From positions 160,944-224,943 of the forward strand of contig VJWM01000250.1 in assembly GCA_010909165.1 (NCBI GenBank): a stretch of 64,000 nucleotides of DNA, given 5' to 3'. Positions 12,050 through 21,944 of this stretch are shown here, in pieces. How positions within the stretch are numbered: the first letter of the stretch is position 1; each line of letters opens with the position of its first letter. Source of the stretch: Anthoceros angustus (Eukaryota; Streptophyta; Anthocerotopsida; Anthocerotales; Anthocerotaceae). The notes under the pieces are model-generated. The model searched no databases and had not been told where the DNA came from. It saw only the letters and a program-made list of their open reading frames with translations. A program made the translations under genes and the position numbers.

Positions 12050-12980
12050 GACCGGGTTTTTTCGCGAGGGATAGGGAGTTCCATCACCAGAGTCATTGTT
12101 GCTTAGATTGGTAAGGGCGCCGTGGTAGGAGCTACAATTTTAGACACTAAAGAGAAGTGAGTCGTTGGACCACGGATGTATAAGAGACCCTTTGGGTGTC
12201 TCTCAAGACGATTTCGTGTGTGAACTTCCGTGCATCGAACCGCAGGGGTTGATTGGAGACGCCTGTCAAGATCAAACGGGTTCGCGCACCGCCTTCGTCA
12301 CAAGAAGACCGGAAGATCTCGGATGGTCGAGAGCGGAGTGGCCAAGCTCCACGTGTAACGGTGAGGGGCGCCCAACATGCCGAGAAGAGGTAGGGTTGCG
12401 GAAAGTCGGGGTGAGATGAAGGTGAATCGCCCAAGCATCGACCGGGTTTCTCCTCCTTCCAACAAGCCGCCACTGTGTTTCATTCCATGAGAGGGGTCTG
12501 TGGCCCTGTGGTGAGGTCTGTGGGGGAAAAGGGAGAGAGGTCATGTGTGAGAGGTTCTCAAGAAGAGGGTGAGAGCGTGGGAAGGAGTGGTGTGAGGAAA
12601 CGCGAGTAGAAAGAGAGGGGGAAAGCGAGGAGGAGACGTGAGGGGAGGGAGGAGGAGAGTGAGGAAGTCGAGCAGGAGGAATTAGAGTAGATGTGAGTCT
12701 AGCGTGTGTGTGTAAGCCATAGACCCTGTCCGGAAGCCGGTCGAGTAGACTCCGCGAAGGCGGGGTGTGGGGGGAGTCAACCACGTGGCGAACGTGCCAG
12801 CCACAAGGTGGCCGAGTCTACCAGTGGTGCGAGAGGTGGTAGGGTAAGGGCCAGGTAGGTCTAGAATCCAGATTAGCACACCTTGACACAACACCATTCC
12901 CTTGGGATCGAATCCTAGGACTATAACGACATAGAGGGTAAATGTGGCCTTTGCGCCTTTTGATGCAAAAACCCATTCCA

Positions 12981-13839
12981 TGTTCTAAAACCGGCTGAGC
13001 TAATACCGACGGTTTGCAATCGCAACAACAAGTGGTAACGGATGTCTTGTACACAAAGACGCACCTCACGTAATGTGCGTGATAAGCGTCAAGATCACTG
13101 TGAAGAAACGATATATCCGTCAGGTAATCAGAATAGGACTTGGTACATACAAAGACGCAAACTCCATGCCGAATGTGCGGGTGATAAGCGTCACACTCGT
13201 GAAGAAAACCTATATCTGTGGGTAATCAGAATAATAATATTGTATAATCTAGTGGTGATGTACACATCCGTCGATATATACAAGTAGGTACCAAGCAGAA
13301 TTTATAATGTGACAAAGGAAGAAAAAGAAGATAGCGAATTATGACCTGTGAGGTGGAAGACCGGTGACAGCTTAATGGGCATGTTACTTTGATATTCGTG
13401 TCTCGTCACCATTATCAAATAGTTGGGAAGAGAGAGTGGAAAGAAGAGCCGGTACATGAAAACATTAACTAATTGTAATTCTCCCAATGGGGTGTACAAA
13501 GATGGGGACCCAGAGAGAAGAGAGAGAGGGGTCCTTGTTACAAATCACTATGTTGCGAATTGCATTTTGGGAATTCATAAACAATGCGATGAGAGAGGGA
13601 TGTAGTTAAAAGAGGGTGAAGTGAAGTAGGAGAGAGGGGTGGTGTCTGTGGTTGCAGCATGGTAGCCCACTTGGGAAAGAAATGACAAACTTAATACCAA
13701 GCTTCCAAATGATATTGAAGTTAGAAGTGTAACATAAAATTGCAAAATAACGATCCAGAATATAGGTCGCCTTTCTAGTATCGGGTCGCCGCATGCCGAA
13801 AGGGGTATGAAATTCTTCCAAGCGAGGGCCTCAGGACCT
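12981..13839. other. Unassigned DNA between elements A and B
   Basis: This AT-richer sequence has no homology to the flanking LTRs and no convincing gene. It starts with a tRNA-like scrap on the minus strand (AGCTCAGCCGGTTTTAGAAC near 12990-13010) and contains a two-copy tandem repeat (13045-13237). The rest (13240-13839) shows purine-rich GAGAGAG stretches only. Confidence 0.5.
13045..13237. repeat. Two-copy tandem repeat, unit about 95 bp
   Basis: Units 13045-13137 and 13138-13237 share the ordered blocks ACAAAGACGCA, AATGTGCG, TGATAAGCGTCA, GTGAAGAAA, TATATC and GGTAATCAGAATA. They differ by small indels. No wider array is present. Confidence 0.7.
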
Positions 13840-14526
13840 GCAAGGCGAATCTCCTGCAAGTCACTCGACTCAAGGTTTTTCCGTCGTCCTTCCCAAACCG
13901 GCCGCCACCGTAACGGTTTTATTCCACGGGTCCGTGTGGCCCAAGGTGAGGTCCGCTTGGCCTGTGAGAGAGAGAGAGGATCTATTTGTGGAGGTCCCCT
14001 GAGGGGGCGACGAGTGTGCCTGGGGCGGCTTGGGGAAAATTAATGATCGAAAGAGTGGAAGGAATGGAGATCACTGGGGAACCAAAGGCATGAGTGAGGC
14101 GCCATGTTCGAGAGTTGTGGGGCATAACCCTGTGAGAAGATCCGAAAAGTGCTATTCCCCGAAGAGAAGTAAGAGTACATGTAGGTGTGTGTATGTCCAT
14201 AACCCCCAAAGGACCGCGCCTGTAGAAGCCGGGTGACAATGTCACCCGCGACACGAAAAGGCCATGGTGGGACCCGCCACAGTTGGTTGAGCCAACCACT
14301 ACGGTGGTTGAGCCTCCCACTATGGTGGCCGAGTCTTCCACTGGTGGTGGGGCATGGTAATGGGTTAGTGGGCATGGGGAGGGGTAGTGCTATCGATTGT
14401 GGTAGGACTAGAGTCCATAGTTTTAGAACATCTTGACACAAAACCATTCCCTTGGGATCGAATCCTAGGACTATAACGACATAGAGGGTAAATGTGGCCT
14501 CTTTCGGATGCAAAACCCATTCCACA
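13840..14526 (+). repeat. Truncated 5' LTR of element B
   Basis: From about 13880 the sequence tracks the terminal part of the LTR at 24290-24911, including the repeated CCACTACGGTGGTTGAG-type motifs (14270-14350). It ends CCATTCCACA at 14526. The first 3 kb of the LTR is missing, replaced by the unassigned insert. Confidence 0.75.
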
Positions 14527-14548
14527 TTTTGGCGCTGCCGGAATGAAA
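14527..14548 (+). other. Primer-binding site of B
   Basis: TTTTGGCGCTGCCGGAATGAA follows the LTR end. It matches the primer site of A, with small indels. Confidence 0.55.
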
Positions 14549-14649
14549 CTGCTGTCAAGGTTATAGGAAAAGACTAACCATAGCTTAGGTGTCTAGTTTG
14601 GAGTGTATCTAGTTGGTAGATGGATGCCACGAGTTGAGTGAGGATTGAG

Positions 14650-16150
14650 TCAAGTCGGACGGAAGCCTCAAGCGCCAAGCACTGGAAAGGTTGAAAAGGG
14701 TTGCGAACCGGGAGTTGAGGAGGACCCAACCGAAGACGCCGCTGGAGGAGAAGAAGGGAAGGAATCAACCAGATCGGGGTCCGATCTTGTTGGAGCAAGA
14801 TCCCCAACCTCACTTGGACGAGGTACCACGGCCAAGGAACCTCCACCAATTTTTCCATCGACCTCTTCTAGTGTGCAGATCGGAGATCAATCATTAAAAC
14901 CGTGGACCGAATCCAACCACGCCACGCCCACGATAGTCATCCACCACTGCGTGATGGTCACCACCAAGCAACCTACCCGCTGTATGGAGAGGGGGTATGA
15001 GGACCTGATGAATTTGTTGAGCGCTTTGAGCGACATTTGCAAAACCAGAAGGGAGATGCAGCCAGATTCACTGCTCTATGGAGTTCTTCGGGGTCCAGAA
15101 AGTGGTATAGGCGCGAATACTCAAGTCACCACACCTCCCCACCTTTGAAGAGTTAAAACCGCCTGTGAGAGGTTTAGGGGCTTGACGTGGAGGGATACGT
15201 GTTGTCCAAACTTGAAAAGTCAGAGAGGAAGGAAGGAAACCTTGCAAGCGATGTTGAGAGGTTTCCTGTACCACGCGATCAAGTGGCCCTCATTCGAGTG
15301 CAGTGCACACGGTGGTTCGCTAAAGGCCCGGGTTCTAAGATGGGGAGACACGAAGGGCGGAGAAGAATTTGGGCAAGGCTATCAAGGCGGCGCTTAAACT
15401 ATGAGGAATCCAACCCGCAGGGAGGAGGAAAAGAAGGAGTGAGGAAGAAGCCTGTGAAAAAGAGAAGGGATTCCTCATCCTCCTCGGAAGAAAGTTCATC
15501 AGTGAAGAGAGCTCCTGAAGATTCCACAGAAAGTTCCTGAGGAGAAACGAGTGATGCCGGGAAGAGCGGATGAGGAGCGCGCCAAATGGAAAAGAAAAAA
15601 TGAAGGGTCGCACGGACAACAAAGAGTCAAGGGCAAACAACAAGAAGCGATGTACGAAAAGGATGCGAGAAAGCAAGGAGGGAGGCCGAGGTGGCAGCAA
15701 GAAAGTGGAACAACAGGAAACAAGATGGAGGAGATGATGGCAAAATTCGAGAAATTCCATCTTAACGCCAGAAAGGAACACGAGAGAAGGAGAGTCGTCA
15801 CGAATCCACGAGCTAACCTCTTCGCTCAACGCGGTGGACAGTGTGGTCACTCCAAGGCTAATCGCCTGACAACAAGAGTGCATCGGATATGAGGAGGAAG
15901 AGGAAGATACCCGTGGAGGATACATACCAAATTCGTGAAGTACAAACCGTGTACCAAGACTATGTATCCCTCCAACTTACGAAATTCCGCATAGGCCGTA
16001 ATCACCGGCGGTAATAATCCAATGGCACCTGCTACAACTATCGCAACCTTGACACTATGACATTGCCCTTATCCAACTCGCAAGGCAATGGAGATTTCGA
16101 TAAACTGCGTCAAGATTGCAAGTGCAGGGCATTTGGCGAAGTGTACCGCC
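14650..16150 (+). pseudogene. gag remnant of element B
   Basis: This corresponds to 4040-5600 of A. 14645-15148 is an open 167-codon frame but only partly follows the gag-like reading. 15187-15540 and 15551-15892 are further pieces, the second of them Lys/Arg/Gln-rich. At about 16030-16150 a degenerate CCHC region (CYNY and then QDCK) matches the nucleocapsid knuckles. Comparison with A shows the same protein broken at different places. Confidence 0.5.
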
Positions 16151-16449
16151 AAAACCCCAAACGGGGTTCAGCCGGCCCGAGCCAAGGTTCCGTGGCCCGC
16201 CATGCATGTAGAAGACGCTGATGGCTATATGGGAGGACGCCAAGATTAAGACCCTAAGGAGCTTAGAGGGTTTAGATGCCACGATAGTGATTATTATGGG
16301 GAGGCATCGCCATGGTCGCTGTAACGGGAGCTCAAAGCTAAGGAAGAGGCGTGGGGAAGAAGAAGAAGGAAGGAGGTGATACGACTACGTGGTCGGATGA
16401 GGGGAGCGTCTCGCCGCCAAGCGAGGGAAATGTCAAAATTTGCGTAACC

Positions 16450-17290
16450 AAGCTCAGAGGTGGAACGGACCTGCGCATCCGTACTGACGAACCAACCAAT
16501 GGGTGAAGGTACTTGTGAGATACAGAGTGTTCCAGTGGGCGAGGGTGGAAATTCAAATGAAAAGGAATCGCGAATGGACATAATTGAAGACTTTACAAGC
16601 TCCGCAGAAGGCCGAAAGGTGGAAAATGGGTTAGGGTTTCCACCGGACGTGCGGGGGGAGGTTATGGATATGATCCAGGAGGAGCTGGGCAAGAAGGCCA
16701 CGGTAGTGGAGTCGGAGATGCCGGTTTCCAATGCCGCCCCACCCGAGTCCGCCACCCCACCCGAGAAGCCACCGCACTGAAGCCAAACGGGGTCTACAAC
16801 CAACGAAACTCGGGGGAGAGGCTTCCTTTAACTTAGCTGAGGCCATCATGGATCAGCATTTTATGATCACATTCGACAACTCCTTCGAGACAACCCACTG
16901 TGATAGGCAAGCAGATCGAGGGCATTGAAGGAAGCCCAAGAAAAAGGCGATGCCTTCCAAACCAGTCCAAGGCCACTTGTGTCAATCTAGTATCCATGGT
17001 TGACCAAGGACCAACTCGAGTAGAGATCGGTGGGATGCTCATAAAAGGGTACCTCGATACGGGTCGTGTGTGAATATCATGACGAGGAAACGCCGTAAAA
17101 TTGGGGTTGGAAATCGAGCATACAGCAAGGTTTTGCGGTTGGCGATATGTCCGTAATGGTGCCGAGGGGAGAACGACAAAGTGTTAAAATCATTGGAACC
17201 ATCCCTATCTAATGGATTATGTAGTCATCCAAGCACAAGTCGGGTATAGTGTTTTAATTGGTCGAACTTGGATGTATGGATCTCATAAAC
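16450..17290 (+). pseudogene. gag-protease junction and protease remnant of B
   Basis: 16460-16780 is an open 106-codon stretch that is acidic and then Pro-rich, lying between gag and protease. Protease motifs follow: an LAEAIMDQHFMIT segment before it (16830-16870), GYLDTG (about 17045-17065), KLGLEIEHT (about 17100) and DYVVIQAQVGYSVLIGRTW (17213-17273). These are the flap-to-C-terminal parts of a Ty3 retropepsin. One or two frame breaks remain. Confidence 0.55.
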
Positions 17291-17739
17291 AAGAAGAAAG
17301 GAAGTCGGATTCAAACCTCGGAATGGGATCCTAAGACCAAGGAAGGTAGGATTTGCCTAACTCGAGTAAGGACATGTACGCCGGTGAGACCCCAACGAAA
17401 CGGAAGGATACACCTCCGCTAAGACACGCGGGGAAAACAAGAAGACAAATTTTCGCACACATCTCATGGTCTCGAACAGATTATCGCAGATATTCCGCAC
17501 GCGATCAACTGTACGCATGGGTAACCATGGATCAGACCGGATTTCAAGAGAAGGAGGGCGTGAACAACCGGAGGAGGATGCAGAGTGCTTCACCCCTAAG
17601 GATCCGCGAGAGAGTGGGGCATGCGAGAAGAGGAACCGAGGGAGCCAAGAGGGTTTGAATCCGCACTGGAGCGTGAATGGGTACAGTGATGAGGTTAAGG
17701 ATGTTGATGCTCTGTGAAAGTACTCAAATTCTCAACAAT

Positions 17740-19370
17740 GGATGAAGTGTTGAAGAGGTATAAACAACCGCTGCACAATTCATTGATGTCGCCTTCTAGG
17801 TGACTAACCGATATGAAGGGTATACCCAAGGAGTGGGGGAGCATAGGATTGACTGAACCCGGAGCAATCCCAAAAGGGATTCCGCAGATGTTAAATCCAA
17901 GTACTCATTGAAGGTAAAGGATCGCTTGAGTCAGATCTCAAGGCGGATGTAATCTATCCTATAGTCAATACCGAATGGGTGGCTCCATTGTGGTGGTCCC
18001 AAGAGACCAGAAAGATGGTTTGCCAAGATCGGTTGAATAAGGTCACCAAGAAGGATCATTTCCATTGCCCTTCATCGATAATATCCTAGATCCGTCGCAG
18101 TGGATGGCGTATTCATTCTTAGATGGGTATTCATTATAACCAAATTTTGATCTCCGGAAAGTGATCACCGCTTACAACGGACTGGGGACATATGCCTACG
18201 CGCATTTGGACCGAGCGCTCGGGTCTTTCATGCGAACCATTGTCAAGATCTTCAAGACTTCTAGGGACTTTATGGAAGTTTTCGACGACTTTCGGAGCCG
18301 AAGGACCATCCATGCACCTTCAAAGTGTCTCGAACGGCGTCGAGCCACGCAATTATGTTTGCATCCAAAAGTGCTATTTGGCATGTCGAAGGAACCGCTG
18401 GGACATCAATTTCGAGTATAGAGTTGATCCCTAAGGTCAAGGTCATAGCCACTCTAGCACCTTCAACGCTAAAGGAACTGTGGGTTCGGGATGGTATTAC
18501 AGACGCATTCCAAATTTTGCAAAGCCCCACTAACGAGCTTGTTGAGGAAGGAATGAAGCAACCGCTATGTAATTCATCGATGTTTTCGCCTCGAGACATA
18601 TGGGATTCCCAAAGAATGGGGCAGCATAGATTGACTCGAACCAGAGCAATCCCAAGAAGGATTCCACAAGACAAGTTAAACCCAAGTACTCCTCAAGGTA
18701 AAGGATCGCTTGAGATGTACCTCAAGGCGTGATCTATCCTATAGTCAATACCGAATGGGTGGCTCCAATAGTGGTAGTACCTAAGAGGCGCCAGCAAAAT
18801 CCGAGTTTGTCGATCGAGAAGGTTGAATAAAGTCACCAAGAAGGATCACTTTCCGCTACCCTTCATCGATAATATCCTCGATCCGTCGCAGTGTAATGGC
18901 GATTCATTCCTAGACGGTATAATCACCGCACCTTAGGGAGAGCGATTGGCCTCGACCGCTTTTACAACCGATCGGGGACATATGCTTACAAGCGCAGCGA
19001 CGGGTTGACGGAGCACCGGTCCTTCATGCGAGCCATCAAAATTTCAAGGACTTCCTCCGCGACTTTATGGAAGTTTTCCGACGACTCCAGATTCGGTCAA
19101 GGACCATCCGCACCTCCGGCCTCGAGCCGCCGAGCCACGCAATTATGCTCGCATCCGCAAAAGTGCTACTGCATGTCGAAGGAATTCGCTAGCATCAATT
19201 TCAAGCCGAGGTATAGAAGTAGATCCGGACAAGGTAAAGGTCATCGCCACCCTTAGAGCACCAATAACGCTAAAGGAACTCCGCGGTTCCCGGGAATGGT
19301 CGGTATTATAGACGCTTGCTCCAAATTTCGCCAAGCGGGCTGCCCCACTAACGAGCTTGTTAAGGAAGGA
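17740..19370 (+). pseudogene. Reverse transcriptase region of B, duplicated in tandem
   Basis: Two successive copies of the same segment (about 17740-18545 and 18546-19370) each run from the leader before the fingers (CAATCC, AAGGATCGCTTGA) through the NTEWVAP and RLNKVTKKDHF blocks to the CCCACTAACGAGCTTGTT block. Element A has this only once (7070-7885). The junction lies where the end of copy 1 (GAGCTTGTTGAGGAAGGAATGAAG) runs straight into the start of copy 2, at a short shared GAGGAAGGAATG sequence. This suggests recombination at microhomology. Each copy carries its own frame breaks. Confidence 0.75.
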
Positions 19371-19860
19371 TCGAGGGAATGGACGAACGAACGGAGAACG
19401 CATTCCGTGGATCACGAGACGACACTACAGCTACCACGCTTAAGAGGCCTGATCGAGTAAGAAATTCCATGTTTTCTGATGTTCAAGATTTGCCATCGGA
19501 ACAATCCTTAGCCGAGATGAGAAGAAGAAGGATTTTCCCCATCTACTATGCCGCACAACCAACGGAGCGAAAGTATACCACCACGGAGCGAATCGGGAAT
19601 GATTTATTCTCGTGAAAATTCGACACTACCTCTCATATGAGTTTGTGTTCCATGTTGATCACTTTTTGAAACACCTTGTGAATAAACTTGACCTTCTCGG
19701 GATGATAGCTCCGGATCCGCCCAGTGAGTTTACCTTCATGGTGGAGACGAGAGAAGGCAGAAACGTCACTTCATATCCCGCTTAAAACAGGAACGTGGAA
19801 CCAAAACCAGAAGATGATTTTCCGATGAGACATTGTTGAGGATGAGAGCGAAGACCCAAT
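19371..19860 (+). pseudogene. RNase H remnant of B
   Basis: Frame pieces match A 7895-8330: KYTTTER, YEFVFHVDHF (about 19635-19665), KHLVNK and then EFTFMVETRE (about 19727-19750). This is the RNase H/tether part of a Ty3 polymerase. It is broken by small indels. Confidence 0.6.
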
Positions 19861-20089
19861 TCGAAGGAAAGGGGAGGGAGATGGCCTCGAATGAGAAGGG
19901 AGGAGAGGTTCACAAGACCAACATATCGAGATCTTATGATTATCCGGCACGGGCCAAATCCTCACCATCTTCCAAGGCACAAACAAAGCTCGCTCACTAT
20001 TCAAGACCACTTCGGCACAACACGAACTTATACGCATGGGTCCCGGATGGCGGGGAGCGTTATGCGCACAAAGTGTGAAAGTAATCGAG

Positions 20090-20570
20090 CTCATTACACG
20101 AAGAGGAGGCTGGAGGCCATTATGCCGCGCATGTCACTTGCAGAAAAATTCGAGGCCGGCTATTGGTGGCCTACCATGTACAAGGACGTCCAAGAGTTCA
20201 GAAAGCGACGCTGTCGGCTGGGAAGCCAACCGCCACAACACAATGGCCACTTGTCCCCATACTTGCCGTAGCGCCATTTGAGAAATGGGGATCGATTTTC
20301 GGGCCCATCCACCAAAACAAGACCCGCCAAAACCAAGACATTCCGTGGCCACAGACATCAGACGAATGGTGGAGGCGCAGCGCCGCCACGGGATTCGCAA
20401 CGTGGCTGTGTTCTTGTTGAGCAAATCATCACTAGATATGGCTGCCCATTGAGCTGGTCACGATAGAGAGGTACGTCAATCGTGTAATCTCTAATATGAC
20501 CAATCATTTCAACGCCATCATGTGAAGACTACTCCCTACAACCCAAAGGCCAATGGGTTGACAAAAGGCA
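20090..20570 (+). pseudogene. Integrase N-terminal and core remnant of B
   Basis: 20128-20290 reads LAEKFEAGYWWPTMYKDVQE and is followed by a scrambled zinc-binding segment. Then FEKWG (about 20277) and the expected start of the catalytic core are visible. Frame breaks interrupt the DDE region, and the rest up to 20570 is only partly legible. Confidence 0.6.
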
Positions 20571-20831
20571 AAGGCTGTTGTGCAAGATCCCGACCAAAAC
20601 CTCAGCTAGTTGCGCGATATGATCGATATGAAATCGCATTCAAGATCTGCATCGACTGGAAAAGTGACGCACCCAGCAGACTCGTATACCTAACATATGG
20701 ACATTCGCCAATCATGCCAATAGAGTTCAAGTACCCACCCCGAGAGTGTGAAACCAAGTCGAATGCCGGAGGAAAGCGCTTGGAGAGGTTGGTCATTGTA
20801 AGACACACGAGGATGTAGCAAGCACTAAGTT

Positions 20832-21065
20832 ATGCAGGATGTTCAGCAAAGGAGGAAAGAATGGCACGATAAGCGACTGAAGCGCCAAGAGTATGTTGTT
20901 CCTGGAGACCTGGCTTTATTGTATGATAACCGATACATGCATTTTCCAGGTAAATTACATCTCAGGTGGATGGGACCCTACAAAGTCTTGGAGGTTTTCG
21001 ACAATGGATCTATCCAGCTGCAGCAATTGAGTGGATCGCCCCTGCCAACTAGAGTCAACGGCTAG
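20832..21065 (+). CDS. Integrase C-terminal (GPY/F-type) segment of B, intact piece
   Basis: A 77-codon open stretch at the very end of pol reads QRRKEWHDKRLKRQEYVVPG, then LLYDNRYMHFPGK, then LRWMGPYKV and LQQLSGS, ending ...RVNG before the stop. This is the order seen at the C-terminus of Ty3 integrases: linker, SH3-like fold and GPY/F module. It is the best preserved coding piece of element B, only 30 bases before the purine tract. It is a fragment of a polyprotein rather than an independent gene, and the upstream frame is broken. Confidence 0.7.
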   Translation: MQDVQQRRKEWHDKRLKRQEYVVPGDLALLYDNRYMHFPGKLHLRWMGPYKVLEVFDNGSIQLQQLSGSPLPTRVNG

Positions 21066-21094
21066 TTAAAAGTATTAAGGTTAGGACGCCAACA

Positions 21095-21110
21095 AATGAG
21101 AAGGGGAGTA
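21095..21110 (+). other. Polypurine tract of B
   Basis: AATGAGAAGGGGAGTA is immediately followed by the LTR start TGTGAAGACACATG. Confidence 0.65.
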
Positions 21111-21326
21111 TGTGAAGACACATGTATCCTAACCCTTCTCTCAAACTGTGGGATGAATGATTTTTTGTTTTGGTGTTGTATAGCAATGCTTTGAGAATCC
21201 CGTAAGGCCTTTTATAATGGAAAGGTCCTTGGCCCATGGTGATAATAATATTTTCTTGTCCTTGACCTGTTAGGAAGGTTAGATAGAGTCCTTGGGTTTT
21301 GGTAATTTTAGAAATAAGAAGGTGTC

Positions 21327-21333
21327 TATATAT
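21327..21333 (+). promoter_or_regulatory. TATA-like box in LTR of B
   Basis: TATATAT lies in the conserved GGTGTCTATATATGCTAGG context. Confidence 0.45.
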
Positions 21334-21944
21334 GCTAGGATGCCTACATTTTGCCACAGCCATGCACAAGTGGGAGGTGGCTAGTTCCACCACGGTGGCC
21401 AGACGGCGCATGCACTGTGGGGAGTTCACAACCCTAGTGGCGAGCGGCCGCCACGGAGCGCAATCGAAGAAGAACACACCGACATCGCGAGGTCGCGAAT
21501 TTCCGTGAGCGAGCGCTGGCGAGCGCAAAGAGCCGGGCGACGATGCAATCGCTCGCGCCAAATCACCGCTACTGCGGCAGTGGCGGGCGCACGCCGATGT
21601 GCGAGCGGCGATCGAGGAGGGAAACCACGCGGGCGAGCGAGGAAGAGGCGCAGGCAAGAGGACGTGAGGAGCGGGGGAGCGAGGGTGGTGCTTTTCCTCT
21701 CTCGACCAGCCCGCAGGAGAGCCGGGTTTTTGAAGACAAGGAGAAGGGAGATGGCGCCGAGCGCGTAAATTACATACAAAGGGCCCAACATGGACCAATC
21801 GGAAGGTTAGAGCGGTGATCTTGTGTGAACCGGGCCTAGATTTCATGGAGAAGAAATGGTCACGATACCAAAGATTGGTGCAAGAGTGCCCGCCAACCGA
21901 GAACCAAAACGCAAGAGGGGCGACGCGAGGAAGAGGCCGCAAAA

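Larger units (their letters stand above)
416..12980 (+). mobile_element. Ty3-type LTR retrotransposon A with giant LTRs
   Basis: The element consists of a direct repeat of about 3.4-3.5 kb (416-3960 and 9621-12980) enclosing a 5.66 kb interior. The LTR begins TGTGGAAGACCACATG (the 5' copy has TC for TG) and ends CCATTCCACA, so the ends form a short inverted repeat. A primer-site-like TTTTGGCGCTG lies just inside the 5' LTR, and a purine tract lies just before the 3' LTR. The interior keeps gag, protease, reverse transcriptase, RNase H and integrase remnants in Ty3 order, all broken by stops and frameshifts. Long LTRs and a TGGCGC-type primer site are typical of the Tat/Athila side of plant Ty3 elements; that placement is inference. 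No matching target duplication is visible. Confidence 0.85.
9621..12980 (+). repeat. 3' LTR of element A
   Basis: The LTR starts TGTGGAAGACCACATG and aligns with 416-3960 over its whole length. Its TATA-like box is at 9833-9839. The end reads CCATTCCA followed by TGTTC rather than CCATTCCACA, so the last bases are altered or lost. Differences from the 5' copy are mostly short indels rather than substitutions, often at CG- or GC-rich positions. Confidence 0.85.

Noticed and set aside
12985-13030. tRNA gene on the minus strand (AGCTCAGCCGGTTTTAGAAC)
   Set aside because: The D-arm does not pair properly, and no anticodon or T-arm follows at the right spacing, because LTR sequence begins there. 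At most it is a tRNA-derived scrap.
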